Assembly (NCBI RefSeq): GCF_011009015.1
Contig: NZ_CP048878.1
Coordinates: 4,494,354 to 4,558,353 of the forward strand
DNA length: 64,000 nt
Direction: 5' to 3'
DNA from: Spartinivicinus ruber
GTDB lineage: Bacteria > Pseudomonadota > Gammaproteobacteria > Pseudomonadales > Zooshikellaceae
This document shows positions 25,364 to 34,675 of this stretch, in pieces. The notes below the pieces were generated by a model, which had not been told where the DNA came from, did not search any database, and saw only the letters and a list, made by a program, of their open reading frames with translations. Both the position numbers and the translations under genes were made by a program. Numbering within the stretch: the stretch's first letter is position 1; each line of letters opens with the position of its first letter.

Positions 25364-27385
25364 CTACTGCAAGAGCGCTGCTTGTTTTAGCTGGCTTATT
25401 TGATCACGTACCGCTGCAGCTTCTTCGAACTCCAGGTTCTTGGCATGTTCGTACATTTTTTCTTCAAGTTTACTAATTGTTGCCAATAAGCTTTCGGGAT
25501 TTGCTGATATAACTTGATATTGTGCTTCAGGCTCAGCCACTTGTTTCTTCTGAGCTTTCTTCCCTTTGCCTTTCTTTCCAGGAATGGTCGCACCTTCTAA
25601 AATATCTGCGACTGCCTTTGTCACACCTTTCGGAATAATGCCATGTTGCTTGTTATACTCTATTTGTTTTGCCCGGCGGCGCTCGGTTTCATCAATTGCA
25701 CGCTGCATGGAGCCAGTGATTTTATCCGCATACAAAATCGCTTTACCATGAATGTTCCGGGCAGCACGACCAATGGTTTGGATCAACGAGCGATCTGAGC
25801 GTAAGAACCCTTCTTTGTCTGCATCCAAAATTGCAACCAAGGCTACTTCTGGCATATCCAGCCCTTCCCTCAACAAGTTGATGCCCACAAGCACATCAAA
25901 GACACCCAAGCGTAAATCCCGAATAATTTCCACTCGCTCAACCGTATCAATATCGGAATGCAAATAGCGAACTTTCACCCCATGCTCCAGCAAAAACTCT
26001 GTAAGGTCTTCTGCCATCCGCTTTGTTAGTGTAGTTACCAACACCCGCTGCTGCTGCGCTACGTAGTGACTGATTTCAGATAATAAGTCGTCTATTTGGG
26101 AAGTTGCAGGCCTCACTTCTAGCTCAGGATCAATCAGCCCAGTAGGCCTAACTACCAACTCCACTTGCTGGCCTTGATGTTCCAGTTCATAAGACCCAGG
26201 TGTGGCAGAAACAAAAATAGTTTGTGGGCTTTTCGACTCCCACTCTTCAAACTTCATTGGCCTGTTATCTAAGGCAGAAGGCAAACGAAAGCCGTATTCC
26301 ACTAGTGTTTCCTTGCGCGACCGGTCACCACGGTACATAGCACCCACTTGCGGTACAGTTACATGAGATTCATCAATCACTAACAAAGCATCATCCGGCA
26401 AATAGTCAAAAAGTGTCGGCGGTGGTTCACCAGTAGCACGCCCTGACAAGTAACGGGAATAGTTTTCTATTCCTGTGCAATAGCCTAGCTCCATAATCAT
26501 TTCTAAATCATAACGGGTGCGCTGTTCCAAACGTTGCGCTTCAACCAACTTATTATTGTTACGTAATTGTTCAAGGCGATCTTTTAACTCAACCTTTATG
26601 TCTTCAACTGCATCTAAGAGCTTTTGTCTAGGAGTCACATAGTGAGATTTAGGAAAAATAGTCACTCTCGGGATTTTCTGGTTCACAACCCCTGTTAATG
26701 GATCAAAATAAGACAGTTGATCAATCTCATCATCGAATAACTCAACTCGAACTGCTTCCTGCTCAGACTCTGCGGGGAAAATATCAATCACATCCCCACG
26801 CACTCGATAAGTTCCCCGACGCAGTTCAAGGTCATTGCGAGTATATTGTAGCTCAGCGAGTCGCCTCAAAATGGTTCGTTGATCAACGACATCACCTCGA
26901 TCAAGGTGCATCACCATTTTTAAATAGGATTCAGGATCACCCAAACCATAAATCGCTGAAACAGTTGCCACAATGATGGTATCAGACCTCTCCAACAACG
27001 CCTTGGTAGCAGACAGGCGCATCTGTTCAATATGATCATTGACTGAAGCATCTTTTTCTATATAAGTATCTGAGGTAGGTACATAGGCTTCAGGTTGGTA
27101 ATAGTCATAATAAGAAACAAAATACTCAACAGAATTATTGGGGAAAAAGCTCTTAAACTCACCATACAACTGAGCAGCAAGTGTCTTGTTATGCGCCATC
27201 ACCAAAGTTGGGCGTTGTAGCTGCTCAATTACTTTGGCAACCGAGTAGGTTTTGCCTGAGCCAGTAACCCCCAATAAAGTTTGTGATGCCAACCCAGCAC
27301 TCACCCCTGCCACAATCGACTTTATGGCAGCCGCTTGGTCACCGGCTGGCTGAAACGTCGAAACAACTTGAAATTGCTTAGTCAT
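25364..27385 (-). CDS. uvrB: Excinuclease ABC subunit B
   Basis: The 673-residue protein is full-length UvrB: Walker A GVTGSGKT (39-46), beta-hairpin region with [16 protein letters not shown]-like DESH, motif VI RAARN, and a C-terminal UVR domain (about 633-668) that contacts UvrA and UvrC. It verifies DNA damage and loads UvrC in nucleotide excision repair. Start ATG 27385 has AGGAACC upstream. It is apparently monocistronic and divergent from the aminotransferase. Confidence 0.97.
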   Translation of the reverse strand: MTKQFQVVSTFQPAGDQAAAIKSIVAGVSAGLASQTLLGVTGSGKTYSVAKVIEQLQRPTLVMAHNKTLAAQLYGEFKSFFPNNSVEYFVSYYDYYQPEAYVPTSDTYIEKDASVNDHIEQMRLSATKALLERSDTIIVATVSAIYGLGDPESYLKMVMHLDRGDVVDQRTILRRLAELQYTRNDLELRRGTYRVRGDVIDIFPAESEQEAVRVELFDDEIDQLSYFDPLTGVVNQKIPRVTIFPKSHYVTPRQKLLDAVEDIKVELKDRLEQLRNNNKLVEAQRLEQRTRYDLEMIMELGYCTGIENYSRYLSGRATGEPPPTLFDYLPDDALLVIDESHVTVPQVGAMYRGDRSRKETLVEYGFRLPSALDNRPMKFEEWESKSPQTIFVSATPGSYELEHQGQQVELVVRPTGLIDPELEVRPATSQIDDLLSEISHYVAQQQRVLVTTLTKRMAEDLTEFLLEHGVKVRYLHSDIDTVERVEIIRDLRLGVFDVLVGINLLREGLDMPEVALVAILDADKEGFLRSDRSLIQTIGRAARNIHGKAILYADKITGSMQRAIDETERRRAKQIEYNKQHGIIPKGVTKAVADILEGATIPGKKGKGKKAQKKQVAEPEAQYQVISANPESLLATISKLEEKMYEHAKNLEFEEAAAVRDQISQLKQAALLQ

Positions 27386-27581
27386 GGTTCCTGAAGCCTG
27401 CTACATCTAGTATGATGGATGAGCAAATAACTCAAAAATAGCCAGTTAGCATTTGCTAATTACTTTCGCACTGTTTATCTGGCACTTACCCAAAGCGTAA
27501 AAGCTATTTTGCGAATGGGTATACAGGCTAGCCTGAGCAAATCAAATAGTAAACACACAAACTGATTTAAGAGGAATCAAG

Positions 27582-28760
27582 GTGGACGTGCAGCTCTCCC
27601 ATCGTGTCAGTGCCATCAAACCTTCCCCCACATTAGCCGTCACTAGTCGTGCAGCCGCTTTACGTGCTGAAGGCAAAGACATTATTGGCTTAGGTGCCGG
27701 TGAGCCGGACTTTGACACTCCCAACCATATTAAAGATGCAGCCATTGCCGCAATTAATGCAGGCCAAACCAAATATACTGCAGTAGATGGAACAGCCGAA
27801 CTAAAACAGGCCATCATTGATAAACTTGCCAATGATAACCAGCTCACTTACCAACCCAACCAAATTTTAGTGTCCTCCGGTGGCAAGCAAAGCTTCTTTA
27901 ACCTTGCTCTCGCCCTGTTAAACCCAAGTGACGAAGTAGTTATTCCAGCACCATATTGGGTCTCTTACCCTGATATGGTCAAAATTGCCGGTGGTGAACC
28001 TGTCATTGTAACCACCCTTGAGTCCAACCGGTTTAAGCTTACTCCGGAGCAATTATCAGCAGCGATAACAGATAAAACGCGACTAGTAGTCTTGAACAGC
28101 CCATCAAATCCTACAGGTGTAGCCTATTCCAAGGCTGACTTAGCTGCATTAGCTGAAGTGCTGCAAGCCCATCCGAATGTACTGGTAGCTACCGATGATA
28201 TGTATGAAAAAATATTATGGAGTGATGAACCGTTCAGCAATATTTTAAATGCAGTACCTGATTTATACCCTCGCACAATTGTACTTAATGGTGTATCAAA
28301 AGCTTACTCCATGACGGGTTGGCGTATTGGTTATGCCGCAGGACCAGCTAACCTGATTGCTGCTATGAAAAAAATTCAGTCCCAAAGCACATCCAATGCC
28401 TGCTCCATCTCCCAGGCTGCAGCCACTGCTGCACTGAGCAACTCTCAAGACTGTGTTACAGAAATGGTCAAAGCCTTCAAGATACGTCATGATTTGGTAG
28501 TTGGCCGGCTTAATCAGCTAGCAGGCGTTTCGTGTATTGAAGCAGATGGAGCTTTTTATGCCTTTGCTAACTTTACAGAGGCCATGAACAATAAAGGCTT
28601 TAACAGTGACGTAGAGTTTGCTGAATATTTACTCGAACAGGCTGGGGTTGCTTTAGTACCAGGTTCAGCTTTTGGCTCACCTGGTTATATGCGGCTATCC
28701 TATGCGACAAGTGAAGATATACTCAATAAAGCATTAGATCGTATACAGCAAGCGTTGTAA
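27582..28760 (+). CDS. Aspartate-type aminotransferase (class I, PLP)
   Basis: The 392-residue protein is a fold-type I aminotransferase of the Ib subgroup: LGAGEPDFDTP near residue 37, NSPSNPTG near 172, the PLP lysine in NGVSKAYSMTGWRIGY (about 237) and the substrate-carboxylate arginine in MRLSYATS near the C terminus. It probably exchanges amino groups between aspartate and 2-oxoglutarate, possibly with prephenate activity as in some Ib enzymes. The start is GTG 27582 with AGAGGA upstream. A strong terminator follows directly. Confidence 0.9.
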   Translation: MDVQLSHRVSAIKPSPTLAVTSRAAALRAEGKDIIGLGAGEPDFDTPNHIKDAAIAAINAGQTKYTAVDGTAELKQAIIDKLANDNQLTYQPNQILVSSGGKQSFFNLALALLNPSDEVVIPAPYWVSYPDMVKIAGGEPVIVTTLESNRFKLTPEQLSAAITDKTRLVVLNSPSNPTGVAYSKADLAALAEVLQAHPNVLVATDDMYEKILWSDEPFSNILNAVPDLYPRTIVLNGVSKAYSMTGWRIGYAAGPANLIAAMKKIQSQSTSNACSISQAAATAALSNSQDCVTEMVKAFKIRHDLVVGRLNQLAGVSCIEADGAFYAFANFTEAMNNKGFNSDVEFAEYLLEQAGVALVPGSAFGSPGYMRLSYATSEDILNKALDRIQQAL

Positions 28761-28771
28761 GTAGAAGTAAA

Positions 28772-28799
28772 AAAAGCTCGCCAGTTGGCGAGCTTTTAG
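28772..28799 (+). terminator. Terminator of the aminotransferase gene
   Basis: A perfect hairpin, AAGCTCGCC/GGCGAGCTT with loop AGTT, has an A-run before and TTTT after it. It lies about 12 bp after the stop codon. Confidence 0.85.
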
Positions 28800-28920
28800 T
28801 GTCTTCAGGCAGCACAAGGCTTAATCAAATTTAACACTTAGTTGTAAAAATGAATTTTAACCACCAACAAAGTGTTGACCTCCTCCCTACAACTTATTAG
28901 TATACCACCCCGTTAGCGAT

Positions 28921-28996
28921 TCCCCGATAGCTCAGTTGGTAGAGCAAATGACTGTTAATCATTGGGTCACTGGTTCGAGTCCAGTTCGGGGAGCCA
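28921..28996 (+). tRNA. tRNA-Asn(GTT)
   Basis: Acceptor TCCCCGA pairs with TCGGGGA, followed by G and an encoded CCA. The anticodon stem AATGA/TCATT encloses the loop CTGTTAA, giving anticodon GTT. The D- and T-arms are standard. Confidence 0.96.
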
Positions 28997-29028
28997 ACTT
29001 TAACTAATCAGTTGAAGTTCTTTATTTT
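28996..29028 (+). terminator. Terminator of tRNA-Asn
   Basis: AACTTTAACT pairs with AGTTGAAGTT (one G-U) around AATC, followed by a T-rich tract. It begins at the last base of the tRNA CCA and reaches into the 3' end of the convergent comEA-like gene. Confidence 0.6.
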
Positions 29029-29291
29029 AGAATTATTTTACCTTCATTTTTATGCAGCGTACCTTCACCAATTCCTTTAACTTCAGTTAGCTGTTCTATG
29101 CTAGTGAAGTCACCATGCTCATCACGGTAAGCAATAATAGCTTTTGCCTTAGCTTCTCCTACCCCAGTTAGTACCTCTGCAATAGTAGCTGCATCAGCAG
29201 TATTAATATTTACTTCACCAGAATTTGCCCAAGATAAGTTAGCAACAATTAAAGAAAAAGTGAAAGCCAAAGTTTTGAATAGTTTACTCAT
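29022..29291 (-). CDS. Secreted ComEA-like helix-hairpin-helix protein
   Basis: The 89-residue protein has an N-terminal signal peptide (about 1-22, ending AWA-type) and one helix-hairpin-helix pair: VNINTADAATIAEVLTGVGEAKAKAI and FTSIEQLTEVKGIGEGTLHKNEGKI. This is the ComEA/YbaV type, a periplasmic DNA-binding protein that in competent bacteria holds incoming DNA. ATG 29291, with AAGGAG upstream, is chosen over an ATG 57 bp upstream that would bury the signal peptide. A role in natural transformation is possible but not shown. Confidence 0.88.
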   Translation of the reverse strand: MSKLFKTLAFTFSLIVANLSWANSGEVNINTADAATIAEVLTGVGEAKAKAIIAYRDEHGDFTSIEQLTEVKGIGEGTLHKNEGKIILK

Positions 29292-29480
29292 AACTATCTC
29301 CTTACAGTTTTTTAACGACCACTCAAAAAGAGAAACAGAAGATACCAATCATAAGTTTATTTTTTAACAGTCTATTTTAAAAAAAAAGAACCAAGCCTCA
29401 TATTTTTTTCGCAATAACAATAATCAGCTTTTACGAGAGCAATTTACAATTTTTTATTACTCAACCAATTAAAAATAAAA

Positions 29481-30113
29481 CTAAAAAGCACAGCTAATAC
29501 CAGTTCCTTTTAAACTACAATAACCATCTGGGTTTTTAGCTAAATATTGTTGATGATATTCCTCTGCATAGTAGAAGTGAGTTAATTCAGCAATTTCAGT
29601 GGTAATTTCAGCATAGCCATCACGAGTAAGTGCTAGCTGATAATTAGCTTTTGACTGAGTTGCCTGCTGTAACTGATCCGTTGAAGTCACATAGATTGCA
29701 GACCGATATTGAGTCCCCCGATCATTACCTTGCTTCATACCCTGAGTTGGATTGTGGGACTCCCAAAATAACTGCAATAATAGCCGATAACTAATCTGAT
29801 CAGGATCAAACACTACCAGCACCACTTCAGTATGACCTGTCATTCCAGAGCAAACTTCCTGATAAGTAGGATTTGGTGTATAACCTCCTGCATAACCAAC
29901 AGCCGTCGTATAAATACCAGACTGTAGCCAAAACAAACGCTCTGCCCCCCAAAAACATCCCATTCCAAAAACCGCTTGCTGATAACTATTTGGAAATGGT
30001 GGCTTAAGAGGGTGACCTGAAACAAAATGCTTATTGGTAATATTCATCAATTCATCACTGCCTGGTAATGCTTTATCCTGTTCAACCATTGTAAACTTAT
30101 CGTGATCCAACAT
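29481..30113 (-). CDS. msrA: Peptide-methionine (S)-S-oxide reductase MsrA
   Basis: The 210-residue protein has the MsrA signature GCFWGAE with catalytic C53, then VGYAGG, the [10 protein letters not shown] strand and [21 protein letters not shown]. It repairs methionine S-sulfoxide in proteins. The C-terminal cysteines (in [13 protein letters not shown]) probably act in resolution. Length and N-terminal extension fit the E. coli-type enzyme. It is a single gene, divergent from the VOC protein. Confidence 0.95.
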   Translation of the reverse strand: MLDHDKFTMVEQDKALPGSDELMNITNKHFVSGHPLKPPFPNSYQQAVFGMGCFWGAERLFWLQSGIYTTAVGYAGGYTPNPTYQEVCSGMTGHTEVVLVVFDPDQISYRLLLQLFWESHNPTQGMKQGNDRGTQYRSAIYVTSTDQLQQATQSKANYQLALTRDGYAEITTEIAELTHFYYAEEYHQQYLAKNPDGYCSLKGTGISCAF

Positions 30114-30174
30114 TTTTTCTAATCCTGTTAAAGTTAAAACAACCCAACAACTATATAACCAAGGATCGGCATTT

Positions 30175-30648
30175 ATGGCTAAGCTAACTAACCACTCCTA
30201 CATTCCAGAAGGTATGCCACAACTGATGCCCTATATTACAGTGAAGGACATTGAAACTTCACTTAAGTTTTATCAAACCAGTTTTGGTTTTATTCCTGCT
30301 GAAAACCCGCTTGCTGATGGCAATACACTAGTTCATGCTGAAATGTCTTTTCACAATGCCCGTATTATGCTGGGTAAGCAGGGCGCTATGCAAAATGACA
30401 GTGTAACCCCAAAACACAGCCAGATTCAGCAAGGGATTGCCCTTTACATATACTGCCCTAATGTCAAAGCACATTATGAACAAGCAAAAGCAGCAGGTGT
30501 TGAAATTATTATGGAGCCTGCCTTAATGTTCTGGGGAGATGAAATGTATTCTGCGGTAGATAATGATGGTTATCATTGGTCATTTGGGGAAAATAAAGAA
30601 ACTTTCGACCTAAGCAAAGTACCTCCTGGCTATAACGTAAAAAAATAA
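30175..30648 (+). CDS. VOC-fold (glyoxalase/PhnB-like) protein
   Basis: The 157-residue protein has the vicinal-oxygen-chelate layout with two beta-alpha-beta-beta-beta units: [22 protein letters not shown] at the start, then [24 protein letters not shown] and a closing [11 protein letters not shown]. It resembles the YdcG/PhnB-like branch rather than true glyoxalase I. Substrate and metal use are unknown. The start ATG 30175 has AAGGATC upstream. Confidence 0.8.
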   Translation: MAKLTNHSYIPEGMPQLMPYITVKDIETSLKFYQTSFGFIPAENPLADGNTLVHAEMSFHNARIMLGKQGAMQNDSVTPKHSQIQQGIALYIYCPNVKAHYEQAKAAGVEIIMEPALMFWGDEMYSAVDNDGYHWSFGENKETFDLSKVPPGYNVKK

Positions 30649-30868
30649 GTCATCCCATACCCTCGCTTTTTATGAAATAACTGTTTTAAGGGCACAATAG
30701 CTGGGCTTGATTATTTCTATATATAATCAAGCCTGATAGTTATATTTTTATTTTGCATAAAATGACTATCTCTTTGCTTAATTCTGACAAAAGATAAGCG
30801 TCTGTTATACTTCAAGTAATATGATTGTCTGGCTTAATACCAGTGCATTTAAGCGGTAATGCTACATC

Positions 30869-32434
30869 ATGCCTAACTATATTTTTGCAAACAAAAAACC
30901 CTCTCAAAAGCTCGACACCAAAGCTGATACAAGCCAGACAACTGCGCAAAGGTGGAAAGTACTGGTAGTCGACGATGATATTGAAGTCCATACCATTACT
31001 AAAATGGTATTAAGCAACTTTACCTTCAACGATGCTAAAGTTCAGTTTATAAGCGCTTATTCAGGACAAGAAGCGTGCCAGCTGCTTGAAAAGGAATCGA
31101 ACATTGCATTAATTTTATTAGATGTTGTAATGGAAACTGACCATGCAGGGCTTGAGGTTGTTAAATACATAAGGGAACAACTGAAAAACCCTTTTGTGAG
31201 AATTGTACTCCGTACTGGACAACCAGGCCAGGCACCAGAAAATGAAGTAATAGTTAATTATGATATTGATGATTATAAAGAAAAAACTGAGTTAACTTCA
31301 CAAAAACTGTTTACTTTAATGCGCTCTAATTTACGCTCCTATCGCAACATTATGTCTATAGAAAAAAATAAGCAAGGACTCAGAGAAGTGGTACAGTCAT
31401 TAGATAATATTTATCAATTTCGTTCCCTCAATCAACTACTCACCGGCGTTGCCACCCAACTTTGCAGCCTGCTGCACTTAGCTGACAACACCTTAATAAT
31501 TAACAATAATCACCTTGCTACTGCTAACCCATCAGGTTCAACTGATATCAAAGTATTATGTGGAACAGGCTGCCATGAAATATTAGCCGGTAGCAATATC
31601 ACTCAATTAGATGAAAGTATCCAAACTTGCATCAAAACCGCTTTAGAAAAAAAACACAGTATTTGTACAGAAACGGGTTATGCTTATTATACTTCAAGGC
31701 ATAACAATGAACTGGTTATGTATTTCTCTGGAATTAGTAAAATAGATTCTTTGAGCTCCATAGAAAAACATTTAATTGATATTTTTCTTCACAATGTTAC
31801 CACCTGCTTAGAGAACTTAAAGCTTAGTGAAGAAAGCGATCAAATCCAACGTAAGATTATCAATACTCTAGGCACTGCTGTTGAAAACCGCTCCAAGGAA
31901 ACTGGCGCCCATATACAACGAGTGGCAGAGTACTCCAAGTTACTGGCCATAAAATCAGGTTTAAGTGAAATGGAAGCTGAAATAGTTGAAATGGCTTCCC
32001 CACTCCACGATATCGGCAAAGTAGCAATTCCAGATGCTATTTTACATAAGCCTGGCAAATTAACTGATACCGAATGGGAGGTGATGAAGACCCATGCAGA
32101 GGCTGGCTATAATATTCTTAAAGGTGACGAATCAAAAGTATTTAATGCAGCCAGTATAATCGCAAATCAACACCATGAAAAATGGGATGGTTCTGGTTAT
32201 CCTAGTCAATTAGCAGGTGAAAATATCCATATCTATGGTCGAATCACAGCATTAGCAGACGTGTTTGATGCATTGAGCAGTAAACGATGTTACAAAGAAC
32301 CATGGGATATCGACGCAGTGCTCTCCTATATCAAAACAGAACAAGGTAAACACTTTGATCCTACATTGGTAGATATCCTTTTCAGCAGTCTCGATGAGTT
32401 CCTTGCGATCCGTGCACAATACCAAGACTCTTAA
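30869..32434 (+). CDS. Response regulator with DUF3369 and HD-GYP domains
   Basis: The 521-residue protein has a receiver domain (about 30-150; acidic D35/D36, phosphoacceptor D85 in LLDVV), a DUF3369 sensor-like middle (about 180-320) and a C-terminal HD-GYP domain (about 330-515) with HDIGK, HHEKWDGSGYP and the closing helix. HD-GYP proteins hydrolyse cyclic di-GMP, so this is probably a phosphorylation-controlled phosphodiesterase. All core HD-GYP residues look intact. It lies just ahead of the TonB receptor/sensor-kinase cluster, although the first receptor gene is convergent with it. Confidence 0.9.
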   Translation: MPNYIFANKKPSQKLDTKADTSQTTAQRWKVLVVDDDIEVHTITKMVLSNFTFNDAKVQFISAYSGQEACQLLEKESNIALILLDVVMETDHAGLEVVKYIREQLKNPFVRIVLRTGQPGQAPENEVIVNYDIDDYKEKTELTSQKLFTLMRSNLRSYRNIMSIEKNKQGLREVVQSLDNIYQFRSLNQLLTGVATQLCSLLHLADNTLIINNNHLATANPSGSTDIKVLCGTGCHEILAGSNITQLDESIQTCIKTALEKKHSICTETGYAYYTSRHNNELVMYFSGISKIDSLSSIEKHLIDIFLHNVTTCLENLKLSEESDQIQRKIINTLGTAVENRSKETGAHIQRVAEYSKLLAIKSGLSEMEAEIVEMASPLHDIGKVAIPDAILHKPGKLTDTEWEVMKTHAEAGYNILKGDESKVFNAASIIANQHHEKWDGSGYPSQLAGENIHIYGRITALADVFDALSSKRCYKEPWDIDAVLSYIKTEQGKHFDPTLVDILFSSLDEFLAIRAQYQDS

Positions 32435-32443
32435 AGTCCCTGA

Positions 32444-34444
32444 TTAAAACTCAAACTTAACACCTATCGTAAAATTAACATCATTATCACTGCGTTGATT
32501 TGCACTAGGTGTATTATTCGGCCCTAAGTTTACCGAAAATAAGTCTTCTGACAATATATTATTAACGGTTGCAAAAAAAGTAATGCCGTTTTTTTCATAT
32601 TGATAATTAAGGGCTACATCTGTTGCATTCTCAGAAATTTGCCGCTGGCTAATATAACGCGCACTGGCACCAAATACGTGATCACCTAAACGATAGTGCC
32701 CACCAATATTAACGGTTAGTTTAGGCACTAATGCAGCAAAAGTATCATCACTAATGCTTGTTCGGTTACCTTCATGATTGTAAGCCAAGTTTGTATGAAA
32801 ACGAGTATTATCCAGCTGAATCTGATAATCTAACTCTAGTCCTTTACGAGTAAAAGTGTCTCTACTGGTAAACAATAAAAAAGGTGGCTGAGCTGGAAAC
32901 CGGGTAATAAAGTCTTCCCCTTCATAATAATACAGGTTAGCGACAAAAACTGTTTTTGGGGTAACGTACGAGTAAACGAAGTCCAACATTTCAACAGTTT
33001 CAGGCTTTAAAGCACTACCACTCGAAGTAATATTGGTCTCAAAATTAGGCGAGGTAAAACCGACAGAATAAAGCCACTTTAAAGATTGTTGTTCATCAAT
33101 AGAATACACCAGTGACGTTCTTGGCGTTATTTTAAACCCTGACTCTTCATTATCTGTTGCTCTTGCTCCCACCAAAACACGCCATTTGTCCCAATGAAAA
33201 TCTAACTGGCCATAAATAGTGTCTTCACGCATATCATCTGCTGAAAATAATAGTAACTCCGTTCCTCCTGGATTTTTTGATATATTTCTAAAATCATCCA
33301 CTTTTCGTAGTTCAGTTTCTAACCCAACTAAGTAATCAATCATATCACTGGCTTTACCCTGTGCCAGAAATCCAGTACGCAAACGAAAGTTATCTTGCCA
33401 GCTATCATCAAACCGCGAGATCATATCTGGTGATAAAAAAGCAGGGGCATACTGATTATAATCAGCAAACACAGATAACGAGTGTTGCTGCCAATCCCAC
33501 TGATAGTCACCGTGCAATAATAACCCCTCTGTCTTCACATCAGGCACTTTCGATTCGATTAACATTCCAGGCATAGGGGATGGCATACCCGGCATTGGAA
33601 ATGCCGGAATTTTAATTTTGGCACCTTCAGTAAAATCATTAAAATACGATAAAAACACTTGCCCACGGTCATGCTGAAACTGAATAAAAATAGATTCAAA
33701 CAATTCTTTTTGCTGAAACTTAGCTGGGGCAGCTACCTGATTAGACTGCCTGACTTCTGCATCATAGCCATCATCTTTATGTTGTTTTTCATAGGCAACA
33801 ACAACGCCACCTCCTTTCTCTTTACTGTCACCCGAAGCTAATTCATAACGATAATATCCTGTTGAATTAACTGTAGGATTTGAACCATAACTCCCTTGAA
33901 CAAGCCCTCCAGAGGTTTCTCTGGTGATCACATTAATAACACCAGCTATTGCATTCGATCCGTAAATGACAGCACCAGGCCCGCGTATGACTTCTATTCT
34001 ATCAATGGCAGCCCACGGAATACCTAGAACTGGAAGATTACCATGAGAAGGAGACCAGTATGGGACGCCATTGAGCAACACTAATATTTTGGCTCCAAAA
34101 TCCGAGGTTGCCCCCCTTACCATGATTTGTGGAGTACCAGATACATTACGATCCACGACAAATCCAGGTACAAAGCTGATGACTTCTTTTAATGAGCGTA
34201 ATCCTAATTTACTCAAATCCTCTACTGAATAACTGGATACAACGGCTGGTGTATTAGCTATGTTCTCCTGCTTAGTTGAAGCAACCGACACTTCTATATT
34301 TAATAGCGCTTCAAGGGGTAGTTCATACAAGTCACTGTTAGTATCATTCTTGGCAAATAATTGAGAGGCTATTAATAACAGCACTCCCCCAGCCCCCCTC
34401 CAAATTGCTTTTTTACTACCAACCATAAGATTGCTGTTAACCAC
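32444..34444 (-). CDS. TonB-dependent outer-membrane receptor with Met/Pro-rich loop
   Basis: The 666-residue protein has a signal peptide, a short acidic segment LYELPLEALLNIEVSVAS, a plug domain (about 55-165) with the IRGPGAVIYGSNAIAGVINVITR motif, and a beta-barrel ending in NFTIGVKFEF with a terminal phenylalanine. An unusual PMPGMPSPMPGM segment lies near residues 280-293 in a predicted outer loop. It takes up an unknown ligand using TonB energy. It is divergent from a second receptor of the same type, and the two share the plug-leading motif. Confidence 0.9.
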   Translation of the reverse strand: MVNSNLMVGSKKAIWRGAGGVLLLIASQLFAKNDTNSDLYELPLEALLNIEVSVASTKQENIANTPAVVSSYSVEDLSKLGLRSLKEVISFVPGFVVDRNVSGTPQIMVRGATSDFGAKILVLLNGVPYWSPSHGNLPVLGIPWAAIDRIEVIRGPGAVIYGSNAIAGVINVITRETSGGLVQGSYGSNPTVNSTGYYRYELASGDSKEKGGGVVVAYEKQHKDDGYDAEVRQSNQVAAPAKFQQKELFESIFIQFQHDRGQVFLSYFNDFTEGAKIKIPAFPMPGMPSPMPGMLIESKVPDVKTEGLLLHGDYQWDWQQHSLSVFADYNQYAPAFLSPDMISRFDDSWQDNFRLRTGFLAQGKASDMIDYLVGLETELRKVDDFRNISKNPGGTELLLFSADDMREDTIYGQLDFHWDKWRVLVGARATDNEESGFKITPRTSLVYSIDEQQSLKWLYSVGFTSPNFETNITSSGSALKPETVEMLDFVYSYVTPKTVFVANLYYYEGEDFITRFPAQPPFLLFTSRDTFTRKGLELDYQIQLDNTRFHTNLAYNHEGNRTSISDDTFAALVPKLTVNIGGHYRLGDHVFGASARYISQRQISENATDVALNYQYEKNGITFFATVNNILSEDLFSVNLGPNNTPSANQRSDNDVNFTIGVKFEF

Positions 34445-34675
34445 TGAAGTACTTTATAAGTGTTACATCCCACCCTTTATATAGTCAGCAACTCCTATGC
34501 TTCTGGACAAAGCCTATTTAAAAGGCTTTATTTTCTATATATTCTATTTATGTAGACTTTTTTATATTTAATTTCTTCCTATTATTATCAATACTTGCAC
34601 TAATAGTTTGTTCAGTCTAAACAAACAAATACACGTTTATTAATAATAAAGAAAATACCTAAAAAACACGGCCCT

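Noticed and set aside
26698-26976. A 92-codon plus-strand frame inside uvrB
   Set aside because: It lies wholly antisense to a full-length conserved gene and looks like a codon-bias shadow.
34445-34675. Fur box between the two TonB receptor genes
   Set aside because: Only loose ATTATTATCAATA-type matches are present; none is close enough to the 19-bp consensus.
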